A stretch of DNA of 42,216 nt from Marinobacter sp. (GCA_029264995.1 JAJUKC010000013.1:1-42216), one strand, 5' to 3'; positions 29,773 to 38,777 are shown, counted from the stretch's first letter. The notes: generated by a model from the sequence alone, not told the origin. Numbers and translations are program-made.

Positions 29773-31602
29773 TCAGCGTTCAGTCCACCAGTTGTTAAGG
29801 TCGATGCCGTTCTTGGGCGTGTTGGCCGGGCGTTTCAGGTGGTTCCAGTAGGCCACCCGATCCCTGCGCAAATGCCAGTGCGGGATCACGTAATGGCCAT
29901 GCAGCAGCACACGGTCCAGCGCGTGCACCCGGTGTACAAGCTCTTCACGGTCCGGCGCCTGAATGACCATGTTGACCAGTTCATCGACGACCGGGTCGTT
30001 AACGCCCATGAAATTGCGTGAACCGGTTACACCAGCGTTGCTGGAGTGCCAGTAGTCCCGTTGCTCGTTACCCGGAGAATCGGATTGCGGCAGAACCTGG
30101 GTGATCATGTCAAAATCAAAACTCCGAACCCGCTGGATATACTGGTTGCTGTCGACCAGACGCACCGACACATCGATACCCAGCTTTTCGAGATTCTGTT
30201 TGAAGGGCAGAACCACCCGTTCAAAACTCTTCTGGAACAGAAGGATCTCGAAAGCCAGCGGCTTGCCGGTCTCCTGGTGGATCATTTTGCCATTCTTGAT
30301 CTGATACCCGGCCTCTGTCAGAAGCTTCAGAGCCGTCCGCAGATTGTCGCGGAGGCTGACGCCGTTACCGGTATCCGGTGGGAAATAGGCCTCTGTGAAA
30401 ACGTCGGGGCTTAGTTGATCCCGATACGCTTCAAGAATTTCAAGCTCCCGCCCTTCGGGTAAGCCAGACGAGGCCAGATCGCTGTTCTCGAAATAGCTGC
30501 TGGTGCGAGTGTACTGCCCAAAGAACAGGTTCTGGTTGGCCCACTGGAAATCAAAACCGTAGGCCAGCGCCTCCCGAACCAGGGGATCCTGAAACACCGG
30601 CTTGCGGGTATTGAAGATAAAGCCCTGCATGCCGGTGGGGCGGTGGTGCTCAATGGCTTCTTTCTCAATATCGCCGCTCTCGAACTGACGACCGGTATAG
30701 GCAGTGGCCCAGTTCTTGGCGGAGGTTTCCTGGCGGAAATGGAAATTACCGGCTTTGAAAGCCTCCAGGGCGACGGTGTCGTCGTTGTAGTACTCGTAGG
30801 AAATGGTGTCGAAGTTGAACCGGCCTTTGCGTACACCCAGATCTTTGGCCCAGTAGTCGTCGACTCTTTGATAGGTAACCGAACGGCCGGCATCAAAAGA
30901 GGCAATCCGGTATGGGCCGCTGCCTACGGGGACGGTCAGGCCGCTGCTTTCGAACTCCCGATCCTGCCAAAAATGTTCTGGCAGAACGGGCATCTGGCCA
31001 AGAATCAGGGGCAGTTCCCGATTGTTGGTTTGCGCAAAGTCAAAGCGTATACGGTGACTGTTTTCGATAGTGACCTTGTCGACATCTGCGTAGTAGTTGC
31101 GGTAGAACGGGTGGCCTTCGGTAGTCAGAATCCGGTAGGAGAACGCCACATCCTCGGCGGTAATCGGTTCACCATCCTGGAAACGGGCTTTTTGATTCAG
31201 ATTGAAGATGACAAAGCTGCGGTCTTCCGGCACTTCGACAGACTCGGCAATCAGCCCGTATTCCGAAAACGGCTCGTCGGCAGAGGATTCCAGTAGAGTA
31301 TCGTACACGTAGGCGTTGATACCTGCGGCAGGGATGCCCCGGATAACAAAGGGGTTGAAGCTGTCGAAGCCATTGGCAACCACGGATAACTTCAGTGCGC
31401 CGCCTTTCGGGGCTTCCGGGTTGACGTAGTCGAAGTGCCTGAAATCCGCCGAGTATTTCAGTTCTCCGTGCATGGCGATGCCATGCACAGGACTAAGGTT
31501 TTCGGTGACGCCTTCATCGGCTGTGGCGAAACAGGCAGACGCTGCCAGAGCCAGCGTCGCGGTAATTCTGGTCAGCAAGGGTGCTTCTGGTTTTTTTATC
31601 AT
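29773..31602 (-). CDS. yejA: periplasmic solute-binding protein YejA (family 5)
   Basis: YejA captures the substrate for the YejBEF importer. In E. coli the system takes up peptides including microcin C. In Agrobacterium it has been shown to import peptidoglycan fragments. A signal peptide is visible (basic start, then ITATLALAASACFATA). The SBP-family-5 signatures are the early block GGALKLSVVANGFDSFNPF and the later PLVREALAYGFDFQWANQNLFFGQYTR. Length is 609 aa. It lies 12 bp downstream of mltD and is probably cotranscribed with it. The specificity here (peptide or muropeptide) cannot be read from the sequence. Confidence 0.94.
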   Translation of the reverse strand: MIKKPEAPLLTRITATLALAASACFATADEGVTENLSPVHGIAMHGELKYSADFRHFDYVNPEAPKGGALKLSVVANGFDSFNPFVIRGIPAAGINAYVYDTLLESSADEPFSEYGLIAESVEVPEDRSFVIFNLNQKARFQDGEPITAEDVAFSYRILTTEGHPFYRNYYADVDKVTIENSHRIRFDFAQTNNRELPLILGQMPVLPEHFWQDREFESSGLTVPVGSGPYRIASFDAGRSVTYQRVDDYWAKDLGVRKGRFNFDTISYEYYNDDTVALEAFKAGNFHFRQETSAKNWATAYTGRQFESGDIEKEAIEHHRPTGMQGFIFNTRKPVFQDPLVREALAYGFDFQWANQNLFFGQYTRTSSYFENSDLASSGLPEGRELEILEAYRDQLSPDVFTEAYFPPDTGNGVSLRDNLRTALKLLTEAGYQIKNGKMIHQETGKPLAFEILLFQKSFERVVLPFKQNLEKLGIDVSVRLVDSNQYIQRVRSFDFDMITQVLPQSDSPGNEQRDYWHSSNAGVTGSRNFMGVNDPVVDELVNMVIQAPDREELVHRVHALDRVLLHGHYVIPHWHLRRDRVAYWNHLKRPANTPKNGIDLNNWWTER

Positions 31603-31614
31603 GGTTCTCGCACG

Positions 31615-33357
31615 TTACGGACTGTTTCTTATGTCCACGTAGAGTACCAGACTTTGGCCGGGTTGGAGATAACGGTCCGTATTAAGATCGTTCCATGATG
31701 CGATGTCTCGCACATTCACTGAAAACCGGCTGGCGATGGCAGACAGGGAGTCGCCGCTGCGAACCCTGTATCCCACCTTCCGCACCATCGCCTTGCCGCG
31801 GGTATTCGAGGCCACCATGGTCGGCTTTGAGGTTTTCGACCAGATCACCAGTTCCTTGCCCGGAATCAGGGGGTCTCCCGGTGCCATGCCATTCCAGGCA
31901 GCCACTTCCCGAACAGACACCCGGTGCTCCCTGGCGATATCCCAGAAGGTATCGCCCCGGCGTACGGTGTAACGTACCTTGTTGCCGCTGCGCTTACGTT
32001 CCTGCGTTCGCTCCAGTCGCTGGGCCTGGCTTAGCGCATAGGCGTCAGAACCCTTGGTGGCGGAAGGAATGAGCAGTTGCTGGCCTATCCGGATCAGATC
32101 GCTGTTGAGCTTGTTGACCTGTTGAATCACCGACGGCGTAGTGGAGAACTTGCGGGCGATGGTGTTCAGGCTGTCACCCTTGCGGACTTTATAGTTCTGC
32201 CAGGAAACACGCTGTTCCCTGGGGAACTCTGCCAGTGCCGTCCGGAAAGCCTCGGCCTGTTGCTTGGGCACCAGCAAACGGTGGGGACCGTCCGGATTGG
32301 TTGCCCAGCGATTGTAGGACGGGTTCAGCAGATAGATTTCATCAATATCCACGCCGGCCAATTCTGCGGCCTGGGCCAGATCCAGCTGGGAGCCGGTATT
32401 CACCACCTCAAAGTAAGGTTCGTCTTTCAGTGGTGGCAGGTCGATACCGTAGGCTTTCGGGTCGTCGAAGATTTTGGCCAGGGCAATCAGTTTGGGCACA
32501 TAATGGCGGGTCTCGGTCGGTAGTGTCAGAGACCAGTAATCTGTGGATTTTCCGGCATTGCGGTTGCGACGCATGGCGCTGGAGACGGTTCCGCCGCCCG
32601 AGTTGTAGGCGGCCAGGGCCAGGGTGTAATCGCCGTCAAACCGGTTGGCAAGACGCTCCAGGTACGTAAGGGCTGCGTCGGTAGCGGCAATAACATCCCG
32701 TCGGTCGTCATGCCACCAGCTCTGGGTGAGCCCGAAGTATTTGCCGGTAGAAGGAATGAACTGCCATAACCCGGCGGCGCGGCCATGGGAGTAGGCAAAG
32801 GGGTCGAATGCGCTTTCTACCACAGGCAACAGAGCCAGTTCGCTCGGCAGGCCGCGCTTTTCGATTTCGTCGATAATGTAATGCAGGTAACGGGAGCCTC
32901 TTTCCACCACGCGGTCGATGTACCGGGGATGTCGCACGTACCAGTCCAACTGGGCCTGTACTCGGGCGTTGTCGACGGAATGGTCCATGGTGAAACCGGC
33001 CCGGAGTCTTGACCACAGATCGTCTGTTCTGGTGGAGGCGTCAGCCTGCCGGGCGGGATTGTCCAGTTTTTCCCGGGCTTGCTGGGCCTTGGCCTGGAGT
33101 TCCGGGGAGATGGCGTCATCTAATGGTGCCCCGCTGGCACTGTCCTCGCCATTGCCAGCGGCGACGTCAGCCTTGAGGTCTTCATCGCCCTTGGCGACAA
33201 CCACCTGCTCGGAGTCCAGCGGGTCTGATTGGTGATGCTCCTCCCCGGTCCCGAACCAGGCTGAGGGTGTGTGCCAGTTTTCGGCGATCTGGCTGGTACT
33301 GCAGCCGCTGAAAAGAGTTGAAGCGAGGATGATGAAGGGCAGTCGTTTAACCGGCAT
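31615..33357 (-). CDS. mltD: membrane-bound lytic transglycosylase D with three LysM domains
   Basis: MltD cleaves the glycan strands of peptidoglycan, releasing 1,6-anhydro-muropeptides. The N-terminus is a lipoprotein signal with cysteine 19 in LFSGCSTSQ (phenylalanine at -3 is slightly off the lipobox consensus). The SLT domain has catalytic Glu181 in VVESAFDPFAYS, then AAGLWQFIPSTGKYFGL. Three LysM repeats follow at about 388-432, 461-506 and 528-575; E. coli MltD has two. I chose ATG 33357, but the GTG at 33363 is also possible. Neither has a strong ribosome site. It lies upstream of yejA in the same orientation. Confidence 0.95.
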   Translation of the reverse strand: MPVKRLPFIILASTLFSGCSTSQIAENWHTPSAWFGTGEEHHQSDPLDSEQVVVAKGDEDLKADVAAGNGEDSASGAPLDDAISPELQAKAQQAREKLDNPARQADASTRTDDLWSRLRAGFTMDHSVDNARVQAQLDWYVRHPRYIDRVVERGSRYLHYIIDEIEKRGLPSELALLPVVESAFDPFAYSHGRAAGLWQFIPSTGKYFGLTQSWWHDDRRDVIAATDAALTYLERLANRFDGDYTLALAAYNSGGGTVSSAMRRNRNAGKSTDYWSLTLPTETRHYVPKLIALAKIFDDPKAYGIDLPPLKDEPYFEVVNTGSQLDLAQAAELAGVDIDEIYLLNPSYNRWATNPDGPHRLLVPKQQAEAFRTALAEFPREQRVSWQNYKVRKGDSLNTIARKFSTTPSVIQQVNKLNSDLIRIGQQLLIPSATKGSDAYALSQAQRLERTQERKRSGNKVRYTVRRGDTFWDIAREHRVSVREVAAWNGMAPGDPLIPGKELVIWSKTSKPTMVASNTRGKAMVRKVGYRVRSGDSLSAIASRFSVNVRDIASWNDLNTDRYLQPGQSLVLYVDIRNSP

Positions 33358-33526
33358 AAACACAGGGTTCCGGGTGGTGCCGGCAGGTATCTGTAAAAAT
33401 AGCCGGCAGATTTAACAAGTTACGTTCGAGAATTGTTCGAAATTCTATGGGAGCGTTTTCCGGCCGGTCAAGCTGCGCCATGTTACGGCTGTGAGATAAA
33501 TTGTTAAGCAGTGACCGCCCGCACGC

Positions 33527-34327
33527 TCAGAAGTGGTCCTTGCCGTGCCGCACCGCTGCAAAAACCGCACAATCCGAGCCGGTGGCCAGGCGGTGCGTGG
33601 TGCTGTAGTTCTCGGCCGCTTCTACGACCATGGCATCGTCCCATCGAAGGAACGGGTTCAACTGCTTTTCCTGGCCGATGGTGGTCGGTACGGTCGGCTC
33701 GCCCCGCTCCCGAAGGGCTTCACAGGCGCTCTCGAACTCGGCCAGTGCCTGGTCCTCGGGTAGCCAATGACGAGCGAAGCGGAGGTTAGCCAGCGTATAT
33801 TCATGGGCGCAGTAAACCGCTGTGTCATCGGGTAGGTCCCGCAGGGTCTGGAGCGAGGTGTGCATCTGCTCCGGAGTGCCTTCGAACAGTCGCCCGCAGC
33901 CGCAGACAAACAGAGTGTCGCCGCAGAACAGAACGGGTTTGCCATTTACCTGGCTGTCGGTGAAATAAGCAATATGATCCAGTGTGTGACCGGGAACGGC
34001 CAGGACATTGAACGTGAGGCCCTCCCATACGACCTCGTCGCCGGCATGAACCGTGTTTGTGGCACCCTTGAAGGGCGAATCCGCCGGGCCAACAATATGG
34101 ATATCCGGAAACTCTTGCTGTAGCTCTTTCACACCACCGGTGTGATCCGGATGGTGATGGGTGATCAGGATGGTGTCTGCTGATAAACCGCTGGCGCTGA
34201 GATAGTCCAGAACCGGTCTGGCCTGGCCGGGATCGACAATCAGGGTCTTGCCGGACTCAGGATTGGTAAGGCACCAGATATAGTTGTCTGAGAACGCCGG
34301 AACCGGATGAATTCGCAATGTGGCCAC
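33527..34327 (-). CDS. gloB: hydroxyacylglutathione hydrolase (glyoxalase II)
   Basis: GloB hydrolyses S-lactoylglutathione to lactate and glutathione, completing methylglyoxal detoxification. It is a metallo-beta-lactamase-fold enzyme. The binuclear metal motif [10 protein letters not shown] is at residues 56-65, later ligands lie in [12 protein letters not shown] and [17 protein letters not shown], and the substrate-binding C-terminus has [14 protein letters not shown]. Length is 266 aa. The start codon is GTG at 34325-34327. It is divergent from yafS, with which it shares a 113-bp promoter region. The 169-bp gap before mltD holds only weak promoter-like sequence. Confidence 0.96.
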   Translation of the reverse strand: MATLRIHPVPAFSDNYIWCLTNPESGKTLIVDPGQARPVLDYLSASGLSADTILITHHHPDHTGGVKELQQEFPDIHIVGPADSPFKGATNTVHAGDEVVWEGLTFNVLAVPGHTLDHIAYFTDSQVNGKPVLFCGDTLFVCGCGRLFEGTPEQMHTSLQTLRDLPDDTAVYCAHEYTLANLRFARHWLPEDQALAEFESACEALRERGEPTVPTTIGQEKQLNPFLRWDDAMVVEAAENYSTTHRLATGSDCAVFAAVRHGKDHF

Positions 34328-34350
34328 CCCATGTGTTCAATGAATGTGCC

Positions 34351-34359
34351 TGTTATGAT
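34351..34359 (+). promoter_or_regulatory. extended -10 promoter for yafS-rnhA
   Basis: TGTTATGAT matches an extended -10 (TGnTATnnT type), about 80 bp before the yafS start, in the gloB-yafS divergent gap. The -35 region is weak, as is common for extended -10 promoters. Confidence 0.4.
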
Positions 34360-34440
34360 AATGCAACAAAGAGAGCAGCCCAAGGAACGGCAGGTTGCGA
34401 GAGCAATCAAACCACTAGTGGATCGGGTAGGGGAGCCAGC

Positions 34441-35250
34441 GTGACTGCCAGCGGCGTGATTGATTATTCGGCACGACATGAGAGTTTTGAACGTTGGGTG
34501 CAAACCCCCCTTGGCCGGTCTCTGCTGGCCAGCCAGAGGGCGGTTCTTGATAAGGAGCTGCACGGGCTGACCGGGGCAAGGCAGCTTCAGGTGGGCCTGA
34601 GCCACCGTTTGCCTTTGGCCAGTGGTACGGATTTCGCCCAGAAGATTATTACCTGCCCGGCCTGGCATGCGCATATGCCGGAGGGGGTGGCGGTGTGTGA
34701 TGCTGACGAGCTGCCATTTCCCGGAGATTCCATGGATCTTGTCATTCTCCACCACACGGCCGACTTCTCGCCCGATCCACACCAGGTACTTCGCGAATCC
34801 GCCCGCGTCCTGCGAGGCGAGGGGCGTATCGCTCTGGTGGGGTTCAATCCCCTCAGCCTCTGGGGCGTGCGTCGTCTGGTTTCCCGTCATCGCTTTGGTC
34901 CCTGGGGTGGCCGCTTCCTGATGCGATCACGAATGGAGGACTGGCTCAGGTTGCTGGGGTTCGAACTGGAAAACAGTGGCACCTATTTCTGTACACTTCC
35001 GTTGCAGAGAAAAAACGGCGCTTCCGGGAGGAGGCAGCGTTTGGCCGCCAGCAGTCGCCCACATATACTGCCCACCGGAGCCTATTACTGTATCCTTGCC
35101 CGCAAACGGGAATACGCGCGAATCCGGCCCAGGGCATCCTGGCGCAAGAGCAAGGTGATATCTTTGCCCGGAACCGTGGGTGTATCCAGCGGCTGTGCCA
35201 GTCATAGCCCAGGCAGGGTGGACAGGCATGGAACAGAACAGGAGAAGTAA
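34441..35250 (+). CDS. yafS: class I SAM-dependent methyltransferase, YafS type
   Basis: The substrate of this family is unknown. The protein lies between gloB and rnhA, the position of yafS in E. coli and of the equivalent Pseudomonas gene. It matches the methyltransferase-11 pattern: [43 protein letters not shown] is the motif running from the SAM acidic region to motif III. The N-terminal SAM motif I (normally GxGxG) is not seen, as in YafS-like proteins, so SAM binding may be atypical. I start at GTG 34441 because AGGGGAG (34429-34435) precedes it by five bases; the frame from 34318 would add 41 unconserved residues. Length is 269 aa. The stop overlaps the rnhA ATG. Confidence 0.8.
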   Translation: MTASGVIDYSARHESFERWVQTPLGRSLLASQRAVLDKELHGLTGARQLQVGLSHRLPLASGTDFAQKIITCPAWHAHMPEGVAVCDADELPFPGDSMDLVILHHTADFSPDPHQVLRESARVLRGEGRIALVGFNPLSLWGVRRLVSRHRFGPWGGRFLMRSRMEDWLRLLGFELENSGTYFCTLPLQRKNGASGRRQRLAASSRPHILPTGAYYCILARKREYARIRPRASWRKSKVISLPGTVGVSSGCASHSPGRVDRHGTEQEK

Positions 35251-35693
35251 TGGCTGGTAAGGTGGTGATGTATACCGACGGGGCCTGTAAAGGTAATCCG
35301 GGCCCCGGGGGATGGGGCGTTGTTTTGCGTTATGGCGATGCGTGCAAGACCATGCACGGGGGTGAATTGCAAACCACCAACAACCGAATGGAGCTGATGG
35401 CGGCCATTCGGGGTTTGAGGGAGCTCAAGCGCGCTTGCCAGGTGGAGCTTTATACGGACTCGCAGTATGTCCGCAAGGGCATTACCGAGTGGATGAGCGG
35501 CTGGAAACGCAATGGCTGGAAAACCTCGGCGAAGAAACCGGTCAAGAATGCGGATCTCTGGCAGGAACTCGATGCTGAAACCGCCAGGCACACCGTCAAC
35601 TGGCACTGGGTGAAGGGCCATTCCGGGCACCCTGATAACGAGTTGGCAGATGAGTTGGCCAACCGGGGTGTCAGTGAGCTGAACGGTGCCTGA
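35250..35693 (+). CDS. rnhA: ribonuclease HI
   Basis: RNase HI removes RNA from RNA-DNA hybrids such as R-loops and primers. All catalytic residues sit at E. coli numbering: Asp10 ([11 protein letters not shown]), Glu48 (NNRMELMA), Asp70 (LYTDSQYV), His124 (KGHSGHPDN) and Asp134. The basic handle region ([16 protein letters not shown]) is present. Length is 147 aa. The ATG overlaps the yafS stop by one base. dnaQ follows on the same strand after 54 bp; in E. coli the two are divergent. Confidence 0.98.
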   Translation: MAGKVVMYTDGACKGNPGPGGWGVVLRYGDACKTMHGGELQTTNNRMELMAAIRGLRELKRACQVELYTDSQYVRKGITEWMSGWKRNGWKTSAKKPVKNADLWQELDAETARHTVNWHWVKGHSGHPDNELADELANRGVSELNGA

Positions 35694-35747
35694 AAGCCAG
35701 ACCTATAGAAAGCCGATTAATGAGCAGGTAGTGAGAGCGTAGTTGCC

Positions 35748-36458
35748 ATGAGACAGATCGTACTGGATACCGAAACCACGGGTATTGATCCGAACGAAGG
35801 TCACCGTATTATCGAAATCGGTTGCGTGGAAGTGATTGAGCGCGAGCTGACCGGTCGCAACTATCACGTGTACATTAACCCTGAGCGTGAGGTGGAAGCG
35901 GAAGCGATCACCGTTCACGGTATCACCAACGAATTTCTGGCCGACAAGCCGAAGTTTGCAGAGGTTGCCGACGAGTTCTTCGAGTTCATCAAGGGCGCAG
36001 AGCTGGTCATCCACAACGCCGCGTTCGACGTTGGCTTTATAGACTCTGAATTCGCCCGCCTGAAACCGGTTCGAAAAACCGCGGACCATTGCGGCATCGT
36101 AGATTCCCTGGCCATTGCCCGGAAAAAGCACCCAGGCCAGAAAAACAACCTCGATGCTTTGTGCAAGCGGTATGGCGTAGACAACTCCAACCGGGACCTT
36201 CATGGCGCCTTGCTGGACGCCGAGATTCTGGCAGACGTCTATCTGCTGATGACCGGCGGGCAGACGGCGCTTTCGCTGGATGCCGGCTCCGGCGATGAGG
36301 GTGGCGATGGCGGTATCCGCCGGATATCCGGTGAGCGCGCGCCTTTGGCGGTGGTCCGGGCCACTGAGGATGAAGCCAGTGCCCATGAGGAATTCATGGC
36401 GATGATGGAGAAGCAGGCCGGCGAAACGGTGTGGTCCAGGTTGCAGGGAGCAGAATGA
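35748..36458 (+). CDS. dnaQ: DNA polymerase III epsilon subunit (3'-5' proofreading exonuclease)
   Basis: DnaQ edits errors made by DnaE in the replicative polymerase core. It is a DEDDh exonuclease: Asp7 and Glu9 in VLDTETTGID, Asp94 in HNAAFDVGF, His152 and Asp157 in LHGALLDAE. The C-terminal 50 residues, including GERAPLAVVRATEDE, form the tail that in E. coli binds the alpha subunit. Length is 236 aa. There is no strong ribosome site before the ATG, so expression may depend on read-through from rnhA. Confidence 0.97.
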   Translation: MRQIVLDTETTGIDPNEGHRIIEIGCVEVIERELTGRNYHVYINPEREVEAEAITVHGITNEFLADKPKFAEVADEFFEFIKGAELVIHNAAFDVGFIDSEFARLKPVRKTADHCGIVDSLAIARKKHPGQKNNLDALCKRYGVDNSNRDLHGALLDAEILADVYLLMTGGQTALSLDAGSGDEGGDGGIRRISGERAPLAVVRATEDEASAHEEFMAMMEKQAGETVWSRLQGAE

Positions 36459-36499
36459 GAACCACGTCCAGCTGTACCATTTGTTACATTCCGGCTTTC

Positions 36500-36537
36500 T
36501 TGAGCTACTTGAGTTTTGTGTTATAAGTAATGATAAG
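36500..36537 (+). promoter_or_regulatory. overlapping candidate promoters for fimL
   Basis: TTGAGC (36500-36505) with 16 bp to TATAAG (36522-36527), and TTGAGT (36509-36514) with 17 bp to GATAAG (36532-36537), are interleaved. Either would give a leader of about 130 nucleotides before fimL. Both rest on consensus matching only. Confidence 0.5.
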
Positions 36538-36558
36538 TTCGCCAGTTTTTTGCGAACC

Positions 36559-36591
36559 GTTCAGGTAAGGGCAAGGGGTGCCCGGCTGAAC
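36559..36591 (+). other. predicted RNA hairpin in the fimL leader
   Basis: GTTCAG (36559-36564) pairs with CTGAAC (36586-36591). Inside, GGGCA (36569-36573) pairs with TGCCC (36579-36583) around AGGGG, separated by an internal loop. A second arrangement is possible because GCCCTGCCC downstream (36598-36606) can also pair with the GGGCA region. The 211-bp gap holds no gene that I can see. Confidence 0.45.
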
Positions 36592-36669
36592 AGGAAGGCC
36601 CTGCCCGTATTGCAGGCTGCAGTTCACGAACAGGATGCGGTAGTCTCCGCAAATTAACAGGAAGCGTTT

Positions 36670-38376
36670 ATGGTTCAATCGTCTCTGGCGACGAAATCGC
36701 AGTCGTTTGATCTGGTCAAAAGTGAAATCGAACAGACCATCAAGCAGGCAGAATCCAGCCTTGAGCGCTTTCAGGAAAACCGCGAGAGCGGGGAAGATCT
36801 GCAGAACTGTGTTGATTATCTGAATCAGCTTCGGGGTATTTTCATTCTGGTGGAGCTACGGGGCGGAACCCTGCTTTGCCAGGAAGCCGTTAATCTCGCC
36901 AACGATGTGCCGGTTGGTGCCAACGATGACAAGAATATACTGCTGACGGCGCTTAACAGTGCGCTGTTCATTCTCCGGCGTTACGTTGAATACTATCACC
37001 AGCAACGGGAAGATCATCCCGAGCTTCTGCTTCCCGTGATCAATGACCTGCGGGAAGCCCGTCGTGAGAAACCCTATCCCGAATCCTGCTTCTTTGATAT
37101 CGACACCAAGGAGCGCCCGGACTTTTGCAGCGATCTGGGGCTGCGGCCCATGGACGATGCAGAGTCTGAATATGAAATCCTGGCCCGGCGCATGCGCCTG
37201 ACCTTCCAGGTAGCGCTGCTTGGTATCCTCCGCGAACGCAACGAAACGGTTAGCAAGAAACTCATTGCCAGAGCCGCCCGCGGCCTTGCCCGGCTGTGCC
37301 AGGGTGCCCCGATGGGGCAGATGTGGTGCCTGCTGGCGCTGGTATCCGATACCATGCTGGATCGGGCCATGGGCTTTAACAAGGCTCGCAAACGGCTGCT
37401 GATGCGAATTGAAAAATATGCCCGGGAAGTGGTGTATGTCGGCAAGGTAGCCACCGCCAAGGATGCCCCCGAGTCACTGATTAAAGACCTCGTCTACCTG
37501 CTTTACCGGAGTGGCTCCGCCAACCCTGAGGTTACCCGGGTACTTTCTGCGTACCAGCTTGCCCCCGCGGAATTCCCCGACGCACTCCTCGAGGCGCATT
37601 CACGGCGCCTCTACGGCCCGGGCGCGGACGTACTCAAATCCCTGTCTGAAGCCTTGCAGGAAGAGCTCAATCAGCTGAAAGACAAGCTGGATATTATCGA
37701 ACGTGGAATAGAGCCGGATCTGGCCGAGCTTGCTTCCATTGCCGATACCCTGGAGCGCCTGGCCAATACGCTGGTGATGCTGGATCTTAACCGCCTGGCC
37801 GGTATTTCCCGTGAAGAGGCCGCCAAGCTGCGCAAATGGGAAGAGGAAAACCGTCTGCCGGCGGAAGAGGAGCTTTATCGTCTGGCGGACTCCGTGCTGG
37901 GGGTGGAAGATGCCGTCATGCAGATTGTCACCCGCGGCATCACCTCAGAGACCGACGCCCTTGCCGGCGCAGAACGGAGCCGGGACGAATCGGTGTACCT
38001 GCAGGAAGCCATCTGGGTAGTGGCGGACGAGGCGCGCAGTGCGTTGACCCTGGCCAAGCGGGCGATCACAGCGTTTATCGAATCGGATTACGACAAACTC
38101 CATCTGGCCAATCTCCCGGGTACGCTGCGCAGTATCTGGGGTGGTCTGCAAATGGTGGACGACCCCATGGCCGCCGAGGTTATTGCCAGGGTGGCGACGT
38201 CTATTCAGGAGCGCCTGCTGGATGTGCGCGAAGCCCCTGCGTCACAAGTGCTGGAAGCGCTGGCGGATGCTCTAACATCGCTCGAGTACTACATTGAAGG
38301 CGTCGGGCGTCGGGAAGACCGGAATGTAGACCTGCTCAAGCTGGCTCAGAGTTCGCTTGATGACGTTGGTCTGTAG
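36670..38376 (+). CDS. fimL: FimL, Pil-Chp signalling scaffold protein
   Basis: FimL resembles the N-terminal part of the ChpA histidine kinase. In P. aeruginosa it connects the response regulator PilG with FimV and is needed for twitching and cAMP signalling. The 568-residue protein is all-helical, soluble and made of two Hpt-like regions. At the expected phosphorylation site (residues 49-57, DYLNQLRGI) there is no histidine, so it cannot act as a phosphotransfer protein there. The blocks NALNSALFILRRYVEYY-like (about 100-120) and QEAIWVVADEARSALTLAKRAI (C-terminal) fit the family. AGGAAG at 36659-36664 supports the ATG. It has its own long leader and is followed by a strong terminator. The name rests on recognised similarity and on synteny with rnhA-dnaQ. 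Confidence 0.85.
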   Translation: MVQSSLATKSQSFDLVKSEIEQTIKQAESSLERFQENRESGEDLQNCVDYLNQLRGIFILVELRGGTLLCQEAVNLANDVPVGANDDKNILLTALNSALFILRRYVEYYHQQREDHPELLLPVINDLREARREKPYPESCFFDIDTKERPDFCSDLGLRPMDDAESEYEILARRMRLTFQVALLGILRERNETVSKKLIARAARGLARLCQGAPMGQMWCLLALVSDTMLDRAMGFNKARKRLLMRIEKYAREVVYVGKVATAKDAPESLIKDLVYLLYRSGSANPEVTRVLSAYQLAPAEFPDALLEAHSRRLYGPGADVLKSLSEALQEELNQLKDKLDIIERGIEPDLAELASIADTLERLANTLVMLDLNRLAGISREEAAKLRKWEEENRLPAEEELYRLADSVLGVEDAVMQIVTRGITSETDALAGAERSRDESVYLQEAIWVVADEARSALTLAKRAITAFIESDYDKLHLANLPGTLRSIWGGLQMVDDPMAAEVIARVATSIQERLLDVREAPASQVLEALADALTSLEYYIEGVGRREDRNVDLLKLAQSSLDDVGL

Positions 38377-38410
38377 GCACCTGGGTGGTTCTGGGTTTCT
38401 GGAAGGCATA

Positions 38411-38441
38411 AAAAAAACCTGCGGTTTGCGCAGGTTTTTTT
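38411..38441. terminator. bidirectional rho-independent terminator (fimL / SCP2 gene)
   Basis: ACCTGCG (38417-38423) pairs with CGCAGGT (38429-38435) around GTTTG. An A-run precedes and a T-run follows, extending the pairing and giving a U tract on both strands. It separates fimL from the convergent SCP2-domain gene. Confidence 0.92.
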
Positions 38442-38462
38442 ATCGCTGGTGTTTAACCGGGC

Positions 38463-38777
38463 TTAGCCCATGTTGAACAGTTCACCCAGCTTGGTTGCCA
38501 GCATCATGTCGCCTTCGGCGCGCAGCTGACCAGCCATGAACGCCTGCATGCCGTCAGTCTCGCCAGAGACAATACCCTGCAGGGTTTCAGAGTTCATGAT
38601 CAGGGTAACGGAAGGATCGTCGTGTGCGCCTTCGTGCAGCTTGCAGGTGCCGTCATTGATCACGAGGTGGTAAGTCTTGTCGTCTTCTATGTCGAACTGG
38701 AATACCAGGTCCAGGCCCTGTGCTGCGTCTGCGTTGAAGTTCTGTTCGAGTTTTTCAAATACCTGAGCTACAGACAT
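38463..38777 (-). CDS. SCP2 sterol-binding domain protein
   Basis: SCP2 domains bind hydrophobic ligands such as fatty acyl-CoA or sterols; the role of the bacterial single-domain form is unknown. The 104-residue product is just this domain, ending with the characteristic DGMQAFMAGQLRAEGDMMLATKLGELF. It has no signal peptide and is cytoplasmic. I start at ATG 38777 because AAGGG lies about eight bases upstream and the product begins MSVAQVFEKLEQ; the frame from 38870 adds 31 unrelated residues. The gene stands alone between two opposing + strand genes, with a near-consensus promoter. Confidence 0.9.
   Translation of the reverse strand: MSVAQVFEKLEQNFNADAAQGLDLVFQFDIEDDKTYHLVINDGTCKLHEGAHDDPSVTLIMNSETLQGIVSGETDGMQAFMAGQLRAEGDMMLATKLGELFNMG

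Noticed and set aside
28917..29798. A 293-codon open frame on the + strand
   Set aside because: It is antisense to yejB and lacks any domain pattern.
33429..33446. AGAATT/AATTCT inverted repeat in the mltD-gloB gap
   Set aside because: Six-base AT-rich arms are expected by chance and there is no good promoter beside it; not called.
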